Shown: positions 7,209 through 13,906 of the stretch, one piece after another
How the letters are laid out: every line of letters starts with the position of its first letter
Numbering within the stretch: the first letter of the stretch is position 1
NCBI GenBank assembly: GCA_903919215.1
Contig: CAIXHI010000452.1
Coordinates: 1 to 17,578, forward strand
From: an uncultured Acidimicrobiaceae bacterium
Lineage (GTDB): Bacteria; Actinomycetota; Acidimicrobiia; Acidimicrobiales; Ilumatobacteraceae
Reading direction: 5' to 3'
Length of the DNA stretch: 17,578 nucleotides
Translations under genes and position numbers: made by a program
The notes under the pieces: model-generated
Seen by the model: only the letters and a program-made list of their open reading frames with translations
Databases searched by the model: none
Told to the model about the DNA's origin: nothing

Positions 7209-8266
7209 GTACCGCGCTCTACACGCCCACCCGCGACGAGCTGGCTGAGTTGTTGCAAGGCGAACCGCGGTACCGGCTCGATCAAGTGTGGTCCGGCCTC
7301 TACACGCAACTCGCTGCGCCGGCCGAGCTCACGAACGTGCCCAAGGCGCTGCGCGAACGACTGACAGCAGAGCTGCCTCATTCGCTCACGCAAGTAGTGC
7401 GCCAGGTCAACGACAACGGCGACACGGTGAAGTACCTGTGGGAGTTGCACGACGGCAGCCGAGTGGAGACCGTATTGATGGTCTACCCCGACCGGGTCAC
7501 CGTGTGCGTCAGCAGCCAAGCCGGCTGCGCCATGGCGTGCGGTTTCTGCGCCACCGGCCAGGCCGGTTTCACACGACAGCTGACGGTCGGCGAGATCGTG
7601 GAACAAGTCGTGATCGCCGCCCGCGACGCCAGGGCGATGGGCCGCCGACTGGCCAACGTGGTCTACATGGGGATGGGCGAGCCGATGGCCAATGAGGCCA
7701 CCGTCTGGGCCAGCGTGGAGCGCCTCCATGGGGCGATCGGACTGTCCGCGCGCCACCTCACGATCAGCACGGTGGGCCTCATCCCCGGGATCCGCACGCT
7801 GGCGCAGCGACCGCTCCCGGTCAACCTGGCAGTGTCGCTGCATGCCGCCAACGACACGTTGCGCGACGAGTTGGTCCCGATCAACAAGCGGTACCCGCTC
7901 GACGAGCTGATGAAGGCTTGCGGCGAGTACCTGGAGGCCAAGGGTCGCCGCCTCAGCTTCGAATGGGCGCTGATCGACGGAGTCAATGACCGTCCCAGCG
8001 ATGCCGCCGAGCTGGCCACGCTGTGTCGCCGCTTCCGGTTACCCGCGCACGTCAACCTGATCCCACTGAACCCAACACCGGGCTACCCCACGGTGGGGTC
8101 ACCGAAGTCGAAGGTGCAGGCGTTCCACACCCGGCTCACCGACCTCGGCGTCAACGCCACGGTGCGCCGCAACCGCGGCACCGATATCGACGCGGCCTGC
8201 GGTCAGCTCGCCGCAGGACAGCCAGTGGTGCTGCGTAAGGATCGCCCCCTCCCCGACGCCAGCTAG
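7205..8266 (+). CDS. rlmN: Dual-specificity 23S rRNA/tRNA adenine-C2 methyltransferase RlmN
   Basis: The 353-residue radical SAM enzyme would methylate C2 of A2503 in 23S rRNA and A37 of some tRNAs. The iron-sulfur motif is C-x3-C-x2-C at Cys108, 112 and 115 (CAMACGFC). GMGEP at 156-160 is the SAM-binding GGE-like motif, Glu89 in VETVLM is the expected catalytic acid, and Cys332 in the RRNRGTDIDAACGQL tail is the methyl-carrying/resolving cysteine. All RlmN hallmarks are present and the length is normal. The ATG overlaps the peptidase stop (ATGA, 7205-7208). It is convergent with the DUF6285 gene, with 15 bases between stops and no hairpin seen there. Confidence 0.95.
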   Translation: MSTALYTPTRDELAELLQGEPRYRLDQVWSGLYTQLAAPAELTNVPKALRERLTAELPHSLTQVVRQVNDNGDTVKYLWELHDGSRVETVLMVYPDRVTVCVSSQAGCAMACGFCATGQAGFTRQLTVGEIVEQVVIAARDARAMGRRLANVVYMGMGEPMANEATVWASVERLHGAIGLSARHLTISTVGLIPGIRTLAQRPLPVNLAVSLHAANDTLRDELVPINKRYPLDELMKACGEYLEAKGRRLSFEWALIDGVNDRPSDAAELATLCRRFRLPAHVNLIPLNPTPGYPTVGSPKSKVQAFHTRLTDLGVNATVRRNRGTDIDAACGQLAAGQPVVLRKDRPLPDAS

Positions 8267-8281
8267 GCGCCGAGTTCGCCC

Positions 8282-8629
8282 TCAGCCGGGTGGATCGAGG
8301 TACTTCGGGTTGGCGACGGCCAACTTGTCGCGCACGCTCTCCCACACCAGTTCGCGTACCTCTGGCAGTCGGTCGTCGAGCTCGCCGTTGCGGATACGCG
8401 CCGCCAGATCGGCATCGTCGGCACACCCGAGCGTCGCCAGTCGCCGCTGGTGCGCGGCAGCCTGCGCCGACCCGAGCTGCAGCTCACGTTCCACCATCGC
8501 CAGCACGTTGATCGCAACTCGAGTGTGGAACTGAACGCTGCCGACGGTGCTGGTGAGGACATCGCGTTGCAACCATTCGCGCACAGCCTCCACCAGTTGC
8601 TCGGCAGACGGATTGTCGTGAGGGATCAC
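8282..8629 (-). CDS. DUF6285 domain protein
   Basis: The 115-residue product begins IPHDNPSAEQLVEAVREWL after a GTG start and has the helical FHTRVAINVLAMVEREL segment typical of the small DUF6285 family. The GTG at 8629 overlaps the stop of the upstream phosphotransferase by 4 bases (GTGA); the frame stays open to 8674 but the coupled start gives the expected N-terminus. Proteins of this type are commonly encoded beside an APH-fold phosphotransferase and an acyl-CoA dehydrogenase, with no proven function. Here the first partner is present and no dehydrogenase is nearby. The family name is from recall and moderately sure. Confidence 0.75.
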   Translation of the reverse strand: MIPHDNPSAEQLVEAVREWLQRDVLTSTVGSVQFHTRVAINVLAMVERELQLGSAQAAAHQRRLATLGCADDADLAARIRNGELDDRLPEVRELVWESVRDKLAVANPKYLDPPG

Positions 8630-9561
8630 CAGCGACCCTCCAACGCCAGAAACAGATCGTGCTCGTTCTCGCACACTCGTCGGCCGATGGCAGCAAGCTC
8701 ATGACTACGCGAGACGCCACTGGTGTGAGCGAGCGCCTGAGTGATGCAGATGATGCCCCACTTCCATGTCCCGAAGACCTCCCACCAGTGCACCACGTCG
8801 GGGTCGACAGCGCCACCGCCAGCCTGTTGGTAGGCAGCAATGAGCTGTTCGCGGGTACCGACACCAGCGACCGGCAACGTGCCGCCGAAACGCCACGCCT
8901 TGACACACAGCCACCCGAGGTCTTCCATCGGGTCGCCGAGGTGCGCGAGTTCCCAGTCGATGACGGCACGCAATCCCTCCGGTCCGACGATCACGTTGCC
9001 GAGACGGAAGTCGCCGTGCACGAGCACCATCGGCGGCGATGCCGGCTGGTGCTGCTGCAGCCAGCGATACGCCAGTTCCAGCGCAGGATGTGGATGCCCC
9101 ACCTCATCGAGCACGGCTCGATACGTGTCCAGCGGGTCGTCAGCGGGAAAGTCGCCGACACCCGACACATCAGCGGAGTGCAGCCGCGCCAGCGCTACGC
9201 CGAACTGGCCGGCCAAGGCCACGCGAGCCGGACCAAACTCGGTGTCGCGAAGGATCTTGCGTGCAATGGTCTCACCCTCGACAGCCGACACCACCAAGTA
9301 GGAGGCCCCCAACGCCGACGGGTCAGTGGATGCCGCAATCACCTCGGCCACCGGGACTCCGGCCGCAGCGGCGAGGCGGAGTGCCGTGGCCTCAACCGCC
9401 ATGTCGCGCTCGTAGCCACCCCGTTGGCGTTGCATGATCAGCGGGCGACCGTCAGCCTCGAATCGAAAAGTGTCGCGTGACGCCCCGCCACTGAGCCTGG
9501 CGACGGAGGTGATCGTGGACCCACCGAGCACCTCGCTCAAGGCCGCTGTCAGGTCGTCCAT
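8626..9561 (-). CDS. Phosphotransferase family protein (APH fold, ACAD10/FadE36-like)
   Basis: The 311-residue protein has the choline/aminoglycoside-kinase fold. HGDFRLGN at 182-189 is the Brenner motif with catalytic Asp184 and Asn189, and IDWELAHLGDPMEDLGW (201-217) carries the metal-binding Asp202. In the N-lobe the usual ATP-binding lysine position reads MQRQRGG, as in the acyl-CoA-associated subgroup, which tends to have Arg-rich substitutions there. That subgroup is thought to phosphorylate hydroxyacyl-CoA type substrates (known from ACAD10/11 relatives), so antibiotic resistance is unlikely. It is coupled to the DUF6285 gene and lies 31 bases after the M23 peptidase on the same strand. 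Confidence 0.85.
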   Translation of the reverse strand: MDDLTAALSEVLGGSTITSVARLSGGASRDTFRFEADGRPLIMQRQRGGYERDMAVEATALRLAAAAGVPVAEVIAASTDPSALGASYLVVSAVEGETIARKILRDTEFGPARVALAGQFGVALARLHSADVSGVGDFPADDPLDTYRAVLDEVGHPHPALELAYRWLQQHQPASPPMVLVHGDFRLGNVIVGPEGLRAVIDWELAHLGDPMEDLGWLCVKAWRFGGTLPVAGVGTREQLIAAYQQAGGGAVDPDVVHWWEVFGTWKWGIICITQALAHTSGVSRSHELAAIGRRVCENEHDLFLALEGRW

Positions 9562-9592
9562 CGGGACAGTCTGTCGCAGTCCGGCGCCACGG

Positions 9593-10753
9593 TCAGCAAT
9601 GTGCTGCGAGCGTCTCGTACGGATCGATCGGGGGCTGCATCACGCCGCCCGGGTGAATCTCGAAGTGCAGATGGTAGGTGCCGGCATGACCGGTCATACC
9701 CATGTACCCGATGACATCGCCCTTGCGCACGCGGCCCAGCGATCCGTATGCCTCGAGGTGGGCGTAGTAATAGAACACCCCGTCGTCACCGTCGAGGAAG
9801 ACCGTCAGCCCGCCGAGTGTGTTCGAGCGGGCCTGAGCCACGCCATCGACCACCGCCAACAGCGGGGTCCCTTCATGGCCGATCATGTCGATGCCGAGAT
9901 GCCAGAAGGCGACGAACGAGAAGGGACGGAAGCTGCGACCGAAGCCGACATTGGCTCTCCCCGTGGGGCACACCCAACTGGTTCCGCTCCAGTCGACGCC
10001 GGAACTGGTGGGGCGGATGACCGGAGCGGTCACGCCTCCGGCGCCAGTGCCTCGCTTCGACGGGGCGGCGACCACGCTCCCCACAACTTCCTTCCCGTTC
10101 ACCGTCTGGGAGACCGCGAACGTCGCGTTGGCGGCCACCTTCTCCGAGCGCCGCTTCTGCTCGGCCTCGAGGGCGTTGCGCACGGCCTGATCCTTCAGCC
10201 GCTGCGCCTCGACCTTCTTGAGGTGTTGGATCTGCGCCAGTGATTCGTCGCGCAGCGCAGCCATGTTCACCTTTTGCTGCTCAGTCTTCTTCTGACTACG
10301 CAGTAGTTGCTTTTGCTTGGCCTGCATGTCGCGGTTCAGTGAGTCGTACTCGTCGAACTGAGTGTCGGAGGTGTCGGTGATCACCTGTGACAGCGCTTGC
10401 ACCTGCATCTGCTCTTCAGGGGTGTCGAACCCACTGAGAATCAGTGAACCCGCCGCGTTCGAACGAGTGAAGCGGTTGATCGCAACTTCTTGTACCCGTT
10501 GCTGCAACGAGCTCACCTGGCTCTGCAAATCGGCAACCTCGGCCGAAAGTTGCTGCTGCTCGACCGTGAGGTCGCCCAACCGGTCCTGAGCATCGAAGTA
10601 GGCCTGGGCGGCCGCGTCGGCCTGGTCGCGGGCGTCAGCGATCTCACGCGCAGCCTTCTGCGCTGCGGATTCGTCGGCATGGGTGACCCGCGCAGGGATC
10701 GCCGGTGAGGCCAGACAGACAGCAAGCAGTGCGACGAGCGCGAAACGACGCAT
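9593..10753 (-). CDS. Secreted M23 (LytM) peptidase with coiled coil, copy 1
   Basis: From the ATG at 10753 the protein has 386 residues: a 26-residue signal peptide (MRRFALVALLAVCL..., cleavage after VTHA), a long coiled coil (about 30-215), a Gly/Ser-rich linker, and a C-terminal LytM domain. Zinc ligands and catalytic residues are visible as HLGID (His285, Asp289), YYYAH (His332) and HLHFEIHPG (His361, His363), so the endopeptidase should be active on peptidoglycan cross-links or act like EnvC/RipA-type regulators. Only two cysteines remain in the mature protein, in WVCPTG and as the last residue. An ATG at 10786 with a strong Shine-Dalgarno (AGGGGGTGA) is an alternative start adding 11 residues. 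It is paralogous to the gene upstream. Confidence 0.9.
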   Translation of the reverse strand: MRRFALVALLAVCLASPAIPARVTHADESAAQKAAREIADARDQADAAAQAYFDAQDRLGDLTVEQQQLSAEVADLQSQVSSLQQRVQEVAINRFTRSNAAGSLILSGFDTPEEQMQVQALSQVITDTSDTQFDEYDSLNRDMQAKQKQLLRSQKKTEQQKVNMAALRDESLAQIQHLKKVEAQRLKDQAVRNALEAEQKRRSEKVAANATFAVSQTVNGKEVVGSVVAAPSKRGTGAGGVTAPVIRPTSSGVDWSGTSWVCPTGRANVGFGRSFRPFSFVAFWHLGIDMIGHEGTPLLAVVDGVAQARSNTLGGLTVFLDGDDGVFYYYAHLEAYGSLGRVRKGDVIGYMGMTGHAGTYHLHFEIHPGGVMQPPIDPYETLAAHC

Positions 10754-10761
10754 GGGGAGCG

Positions 10762-10793
10762 AGGGTACCAGTTGTTGCAGTTTCATTACAGTC
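10762..10793 (-). promoter_or_regulatory. Promoter/operator block of M23 copy 1
   Basis: On the minus strand GACTGTAATG begins at 10793, followed by TGCAACAA and TGGTACCC. Half-sites GTAAT, GCAAC and GTACC start at 10789, 10778 and 10768, that is 11 and 10 bases apart. TACCCT (10767-10762) is a TANNNT -10 box eight bases before ATG 10753, with CTGTAA as a plausible -35 18 bases upstream. The same layout precedes copy 2. If translation really starts at 10786, this block would lie within the first codons. Confidence 0.5.
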
Positions 10794-10796
10794 ACC

Positions 10797-10882
10797 CCCT
10801 CATCGGCGGTCATGGCGCGGCGCGCGAAGGGTCGCGGACGACACCGTTGCCATTGTGTCGCTGCCGACCCGAGCGATGAGGG
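10797..10882. repeat. 9-bp inverted repeat bracketing the M23 intergenic spacer
   Basis: CCCTCATCG (10797-10805) recurs inverted as CGATGAGGG (10874-10882), enclosing 68 bases between the two M23 genes. Inside, GACAC...GTGTC (10840-10859) can form a smaller hairpin. The spacer could fold as a two-stem RNA on either strand. No T tract follows, and no known riboswitch was recognised. Confidence 0.35.
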
Positions 10883-10886
10883 ATGC

Positions 10887-12005
10887 TCAGCAGTGGGCTC
10901 GCACGGTGAGGTACGGGTTGACCGCTGCGCCGTGACCCGGGTGGATCTCGAAGTGCAGGTGAGGCGTACTGAACTGGGCATTACCGGTCTGACCGAGCCG
11001 CCCGATGACATCCCCCTTGTTCACCCGGCCGAGGTTGACCCACTCGTCGAGGTGGGCGTAGTAGTACGAGTTGCCATCGTCGCCGATGAACCAGACCGTC
11101 TTGCCACCCAACTCGTTCGTCTTGGCCTGCGCGACACCGTCCACCACGGCGAGTACCGGCGTACCCCGTGTGCCGATCATGTCGACCCCCTCGTGACGGC
11201 GGCCGCCCGAGCGCGCTGCTCCCCACGTGTCGCTGAACCCGACGGCGGCCGTTCCAGTGGGGCACACCCACGACAGGTTGCCCCAGTCGGTGTGACGCGG
11301 CGCGGGCGCCTGCCCTCCGGTGCCGCCGCCGCCCGTGGTGACGGCACGGCGCGCACGGGCATCCGCCTGTGCTGCCTGCTCGGCAGCAGCCTTGTCGGCG
11401 CGCCGCTTGTTCTCCGCAGCCAGAGCCACTCGCACCGCGACGTCCTTCAGTCGTTGCGCCTCGACCTGTTGGAGGTGCGTGATCTGGGACAGTGCGGTGT
11501 CGCGCAGGTCGGCCATGTGCGTGCGCTGCTGCACGGTCTGCTCTTGGCTGCGCCGCAGCGCGACCTGCTTGGTCTGCATGTCGTGGTTCACCGCAGCGAA
11601 GTCATCGAACTGGGTCTCGGAGGTGTCAGCGATGACGGCGGAGAGCGCCTCGAGCTGCATCTGCTGCTCGGGTGAGTCGAACCCGTTGAGGATCGGCGAG
11701 CCGGCCGAACTCGAGCGGGTGAAGCGGTTGACTGCCACCTGCTGGACTCGCACCTCGAGTGCGGTGACCTGCCCTTGCAGATCGACGATCTGCCCCTGCA
11801 GCACCTGCTGTTCGACGGTCAGACTGTCCAGCCGGGATTCGGCCTGGAAATAGGCGTCGCTGGCGGCGTTGGCTTGGTCGCGAGCATCGGCGATCTCGCG
11901 CGCCGCCTTCTGTGCGGCCGATTCGTCCGCATGGGCGACCCTCGCCGGGAGCCCCGGCACGACTGCGCACACAGCGAAGATGAGTGTGAGGGCCGGTCGT
12001 CGCAT
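10887..12005 (-). CDS. Secreted M23 (LytM) peptidase with coiled coil, copy 2
   Basis: The 372-residue paralog of the downstream gene has the same plan: a 26-residue signal peptide starting MRRPALTLIFAVCAVVPG (cleavage after VAHA), a coiled coil, an Ala/Gly-rich linker with GGGGTGG, and a LytM domain with His271/Asp275 (HEGVD), His318 (YYYAH) and HLHFEIHPG (His349, His351). The two copies are identical over the residues just after cleavage (ESAAQKAAREIADARDQA) and end in RAHC and AAHC. Start choice: ATG 12005 gives the same signal-peptide length as copy 1 and lies eight bases after TAACGT; ATG 12032 (nine more residues) is possible but has no Shine-Dalgarno. Likely role: cell-wall remodelling outside the membrane. 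Confidence 0.9.
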   Translation of the reverse strand: MRRPALTLIFAVCAVVPGLPARVAHADESAAQKAAREIADARDQANAASDAYFQAESRLDSLTVEQQVLQGQIVDLQGQVTALEVRVQQVAVNRFTRSSSAGSPILNGFDSPEQQMQLEALSAVIADTSETQFDDFAAVNHDMQTKQVALRRSQEQTVQQRTHMADLRDTALSQITHLQQVEAQRLKDVAVRVALAAENKRRADKAAAEQAAQADARARRAVTTGGGGTGGQAPAPRHTDWGNLSWVCPTGTAAVGFSDTWGAARSGGRRHEGVDMIGTRGTPVLAVVDGVAQAKTNELGGKTVWFIGDDGNSYYYAHLDEWVNLGRVNKGDVIGRLGQTGNAQFSTPHLHFEIHPGHGAAVNPYLTVRAHC

Positions 12006-12013
12006 GCGTGGGC

Positions 12014-12045
12014 ACGTTACCATTTGTTGCATTCGCGTTACAGTC
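12014..12045 (-). promoter_or_regulatory. Promoter/operator block of M23 copy 2 with three GTAAC-type repeats
   Basis: The minus strand carries GTAACG, GCAACA and GTAACG starting at 12041, 12030 and 12020, in the same 11- and 10-base steps as at copy 1. TAACGT (12019-12014) lies eight bases before ATG 12005 and CTGTAA 18 bases further upstream, so the repeats overlay the promoter. Tandem one-turn repeats are typical of OmpR-type response regulators; GTAAC-like repeats have been described for MtrA, which controls M23/NlpC genes in other actinobacteria. Assignment to MtrA is inference. Confidence 0.5.
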
Positions 12046-12082
12046 GGCCCTGGGGCGCGCACCCCGATGGCCGTTCCCGCCG

Positions 12083-12088
12083 TATCGT
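12083..12088 (+). promoter_or_regulatory. Leaderless -10 box of the ABC ATPase gene
   Basis: TATCGT is followed by nine bases and the ATG at 12098. No Shine-Dalgarno precedes that ATG. The spacing is at the long end for a leaderless start, so confidence is limited. Confidence 0.35.
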
Positions 12089-12097
12089 CAACGGCTC

Positions 12098-12886
12098 ATG
12101 TCCAGCACGTTGCACCTGAAGAGCGTCAGCTTCGTGCGCGACGAGCGTGTCATCCTCGCCCCGCTCAATTGGCGGGTGCAACCCAGCGAACGCTGGCTGG
12201 TCCTGGGAGCCAACGGCTCGGGCAAGACCACGCTGCTGCGTATTGCCTCGCTCTATGAACATCCGTCGAGCGGCACCGTCGACGTGCTGGGCGAGCGCCT
12301 CGGCCGCACCGATGTGCGCCAACTGCGCCGCCGTGTCGGCTACCTGTCAGCAGCCCTCGCTGCTCAGATCCGCCCGGAACTGCGCTGCATCGACGTGGTG
12401 ATGACCGCCCGCTACGCAGCCCTCGAGCCGTGGTGGCACCGCTACACCACCGCCGACGAGGCCCGCGCGATCGAATGTCTGGAACGGATGGGCGTGGCCT
12501 GGACCGCCACCCGTTCACTCGCCACCGTGTCCTCGGGTGAGCAGCAACGGGTGTTGCTGGCGCGAACGTTGATGAACGAACCCGGTGTCGTACTGCTCGA
12601 CGAGCCGAGCGCTCGACTCGATCTCGGCGGACGCGAGCAGTTGGTGCAGGCGTTGGCCGAGCTGACGCTCGACCCCACCGCTCCCCCACTGGTGCTGGTC
12701 ACCCATCACCTCGACGAGGTGCCGCCGGGGATGACACACACGCTGATGTTGCGCGACGGGAAGGTGGTGGCCCGCGGCCCGATCGCCACCACGCTGAACA
12801 GTGCTTCGCTCAGCGAGTGCTTCGGGCTGCCGCTGCACCTCGAGCGACGCGCCGATGGCCGCTTCAGCGCGTGGGCGACCGGCTGA
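12098..12886 (+). CDS. ABC transporter ATP-binding protein (YlmA/ModF-like, solitary)
   Basis: The 262-residue ATPase has one nucleotide-binding domain with all motifs: Walker A GANGSGKTT (37-45), signature SSGEQQ (145-150), Walker B VVLLDEP (164-170), D-loop ARLD and H-loop in VTHHLDE (His203/204). The overall sequence resembles single-domain YlmA/ModF-type ATPases, but no permease or binding protein is encoded nearby, so the substrate is unknown and it may not be part of a transporter. The frame is open from 12008, but MSSTLHLKSVSFVRD from 12098 is the natural domain start. It is divergent from the M23 pair and its last 23 bases overlap the SRPBCC gene tail to tail. Confidence 0.88.
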   Translation: MSSTLHLKSVSFVRDERVILAPLNWRVQPSERWLVLGANGSGKTTLLRIASLYEHPSSGTVDVLGERLGRTDVRQLRRRVGYLSAALAAQIRPELRCIDVVMTARYAALEPWWHRYTTADEARAIECLERMGVAWTATRSLATVSSGEQQRVLLARTLMNEPGVVLLDEPSARLDLGGREQLVQALAELTLDPTAPPLVLVTHHLDEVPPGMTHTLMLRDGKVVARGPIATTLNSASLSECFGLPLHLERRADGRFSAWATG

Positions 12887-13316
12887 CCAACTCCTGCAGT
12901 CGACCGCGCCCGCTGGTGATCTGATCGGCCAGTACGCGCTCGAGCACGCCGCCGGTCCACAACGCCCCGTCATAGTGCAGGTGCATGTCGAGCAGACTGC
13001 GCTGCTCGCTCTGCTGGCTGACCGTCGCCCTCAGCACCCAACGGCTGTGTCGCTTGCCATCTGCCTCGGCCCGCTCGAACACCACCACGTGAGCACCGCT
13101 GTCGTGCACCGAACGCTGCATCCGTAACCGCTTGCTACGCGCCAACGGGCCGAGCCTGGCCCGCAACTCGACATTCCATGCTGCGTCCGCCGACTCGGGA
13201 TCGGCCTCCACCCGATGGGTGAGATCCATCCAGTCCGGATACTTCGCCAGATCGTCGACGAACGAGAACAGTCGATCGGCATCGCAGTCGGCGTCGAGCG
13301 AAGCGTGCACATCCAT
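12864..13316 (-). CDS. SRPBCC family protein
   Basis: The 150-residue protein begins MDVHASLDADCDADRLFSFV, the first beta strand and helix of the START/SRPBCC (polyketide cyclase/CoxG-like) fold, followed by DLAKYPDWM and alternating strands and a long C-terminal helix (GGVLERVLADQITSGRGRLQ). These proteins bind hydrophobic ligands; no catalytic residues can be assigned. A GATACT six bases before the ATG may be a weak leaderless -10 box. Its 3' end overlaps the ABC ATPase gene by 23 bases on the other strand. Confidence 0.78.
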   Translation of the reverse strand: MDVHASLDADCDADRLFSFVDDLAKYPDWMDLTHRVEADPESADAAWNVELRARLGPLARSKRLRMQRSVHDSGAHVVVFERAEADGKRHSRWVLRATVSQQSEQRSLLDMHLHYDGALWTGGVLERVLADQITSGRGRLQELVSRSPTR

Positions 13317-13369
13317 GCGGCCAGTATCGCCGATCGCCCAGCGCGAGTTGGTCGTTCGTTGGCTGTTCG

Positions 13370-13386
13370 CTCACAGATTCCTCACA
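13370..13386 (+). promoter_or_regulatory. CTCACA direct repeat, 11-bp period
   Basis: CTCACA at 13370-13375 and again at 13381-13386 form a direct repeat with a full-turn step, about 60 bases before the small secreted-protein gene. Read as TCACAGA-N4-TCACATC it resembles the PhoP-type box TCACAGC-N4-TCACAGC known from mycobacteria. Regulator identity is inference. Confidence 0.4.
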
Positions 13387-13446
13387 TCCGTCGCGCACGA
13401 TCAGCCATGTCAGAACGAACGACTCCCCCACGAAGGACCCGACACC

Positions 13447-13896
13447 ATGAACAACAAGCTCAAAATCGGACTCGCCAGCTTCGCGCTGGCCGGCACCCTC
13501 GGCTTCGGCGCCATCGCCTCGGCCTCGGCCTCAACTGGGAACGGCAGCGGTGACGGCAGCAGCGGCAGTGTCACCACGACTGTCGGCCCCAACACTGGCC
13601 CTAACGCTGGCACCAACGCTGGCGCCAACGCTGGCACCAAGCACCCGAAGCTCACCACCGAGCAGCGGTGTGCGAAGTCCGATGAGATCCTCACCAGGGC
13701 CACCGCCGCGCAGTCGAGGATGGCCGAACGGAAGGCTGCGCTGCAGGCCAAGCGGGCCGAGGCGGAGACCGCAGGGAACACGGATCGCGTCGCTCGCATC
13801 GATGACCGGCTCGCACGGCTCGACGCGAAGAGCACCCGCCTCACCAACCGTCTGGCAAAGGCGACCGCTTGGATCACGGCGAACTGCGCTGGATGA
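13447..13896 (+). CDS. Small secreted helical protein with GxNA repeat (unknown function)
   Basis: The 149-residue product has a clear signal peptide (MNNKLKIGLASFALAGTLGF..., Ala-Ser-rich cleavage region near 25-29), a Gly/Ser/Thr linker, a four-residue repeat GPNT-GPNA-GTNA-GANA (47-62), and a charged helical domain (70-149) rich in Arg, Lys and Ala that should form a helical hairpin. The only two cysteines, Cys75 and Cys147, bracket that domain and probably form a disulfide outside the cell. The ATG is supported by AAGGA at 13433-13437, nine bases upstream. A tandem CTCACA repeat lies upstream and a strong terminator downstream, so it is a single-gene unit. The family was not recognised. 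Confidence 0.82.
   Translation: MNNKLKIGLASFALAGTLGFGAIASASASTGNGSGDGSSGSVTTTVGPNTGPNAGTNAGANAGTKHPKLTTEQRCAKSDEILTRATAAQSRMAERKAALQAKRAEAETAGNTDRVARIDDRLARLDAKSTRLTNRLAKATAWITANCAG
13585..13640 (+). repeat. 12-bp tandem repeat inside the secreted-protein gene
   Basis: Four and a half in-frame units of GGCNCCAACGCT (first units GGCCCCAACACT and GGCCCTAACGCT, then GGCACCAACGCT, GGCGCCAACGCT, and the partial GGCACCAA). The unit length is a multiple of three, so copy-number change would lengthen the linker without a frameshift. Confidence 0.8.
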
Positions 13897-13906
13897 CCCC
13901 ACTTGC

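Noticed and set aside
8626..9561. Aminoglycoside resistance kinase
   Set aside because: The APH fold is shared with many cytoplasmic kinases; coupling to DUF6285 and the Arg-type N-lobe point to the acyl-CoA-associated subgroup, not resistance.
9565..9575. The palindrome GACAGTCTGTC upstream of the phosphotransferase gene
   Set aside because: An 11-base palindrome with 5-bp arms is expected by chance in a window this size, and it lies in a 31-base gap where no promoter box was seen.
10754..10786. MKLQQLVPSLP extension of M23 copy 1 with a strong Shine-Dalgarno
   Set aside because: Not excluded, but not chosen: both paralogs have equal 26-residue signal peptides from the inner ATG, and the conserved bases upstream behave like DNA sites (shared A-ending codons). 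The Shine-Dalgarno is the main argument against this choice.
13585..13640. A CRISPR-like or mobile short repeat
   Set aside because: The units are 12 bp, contiguous, in frame and inside a protein linker, with no spacers or flanking cas genes.
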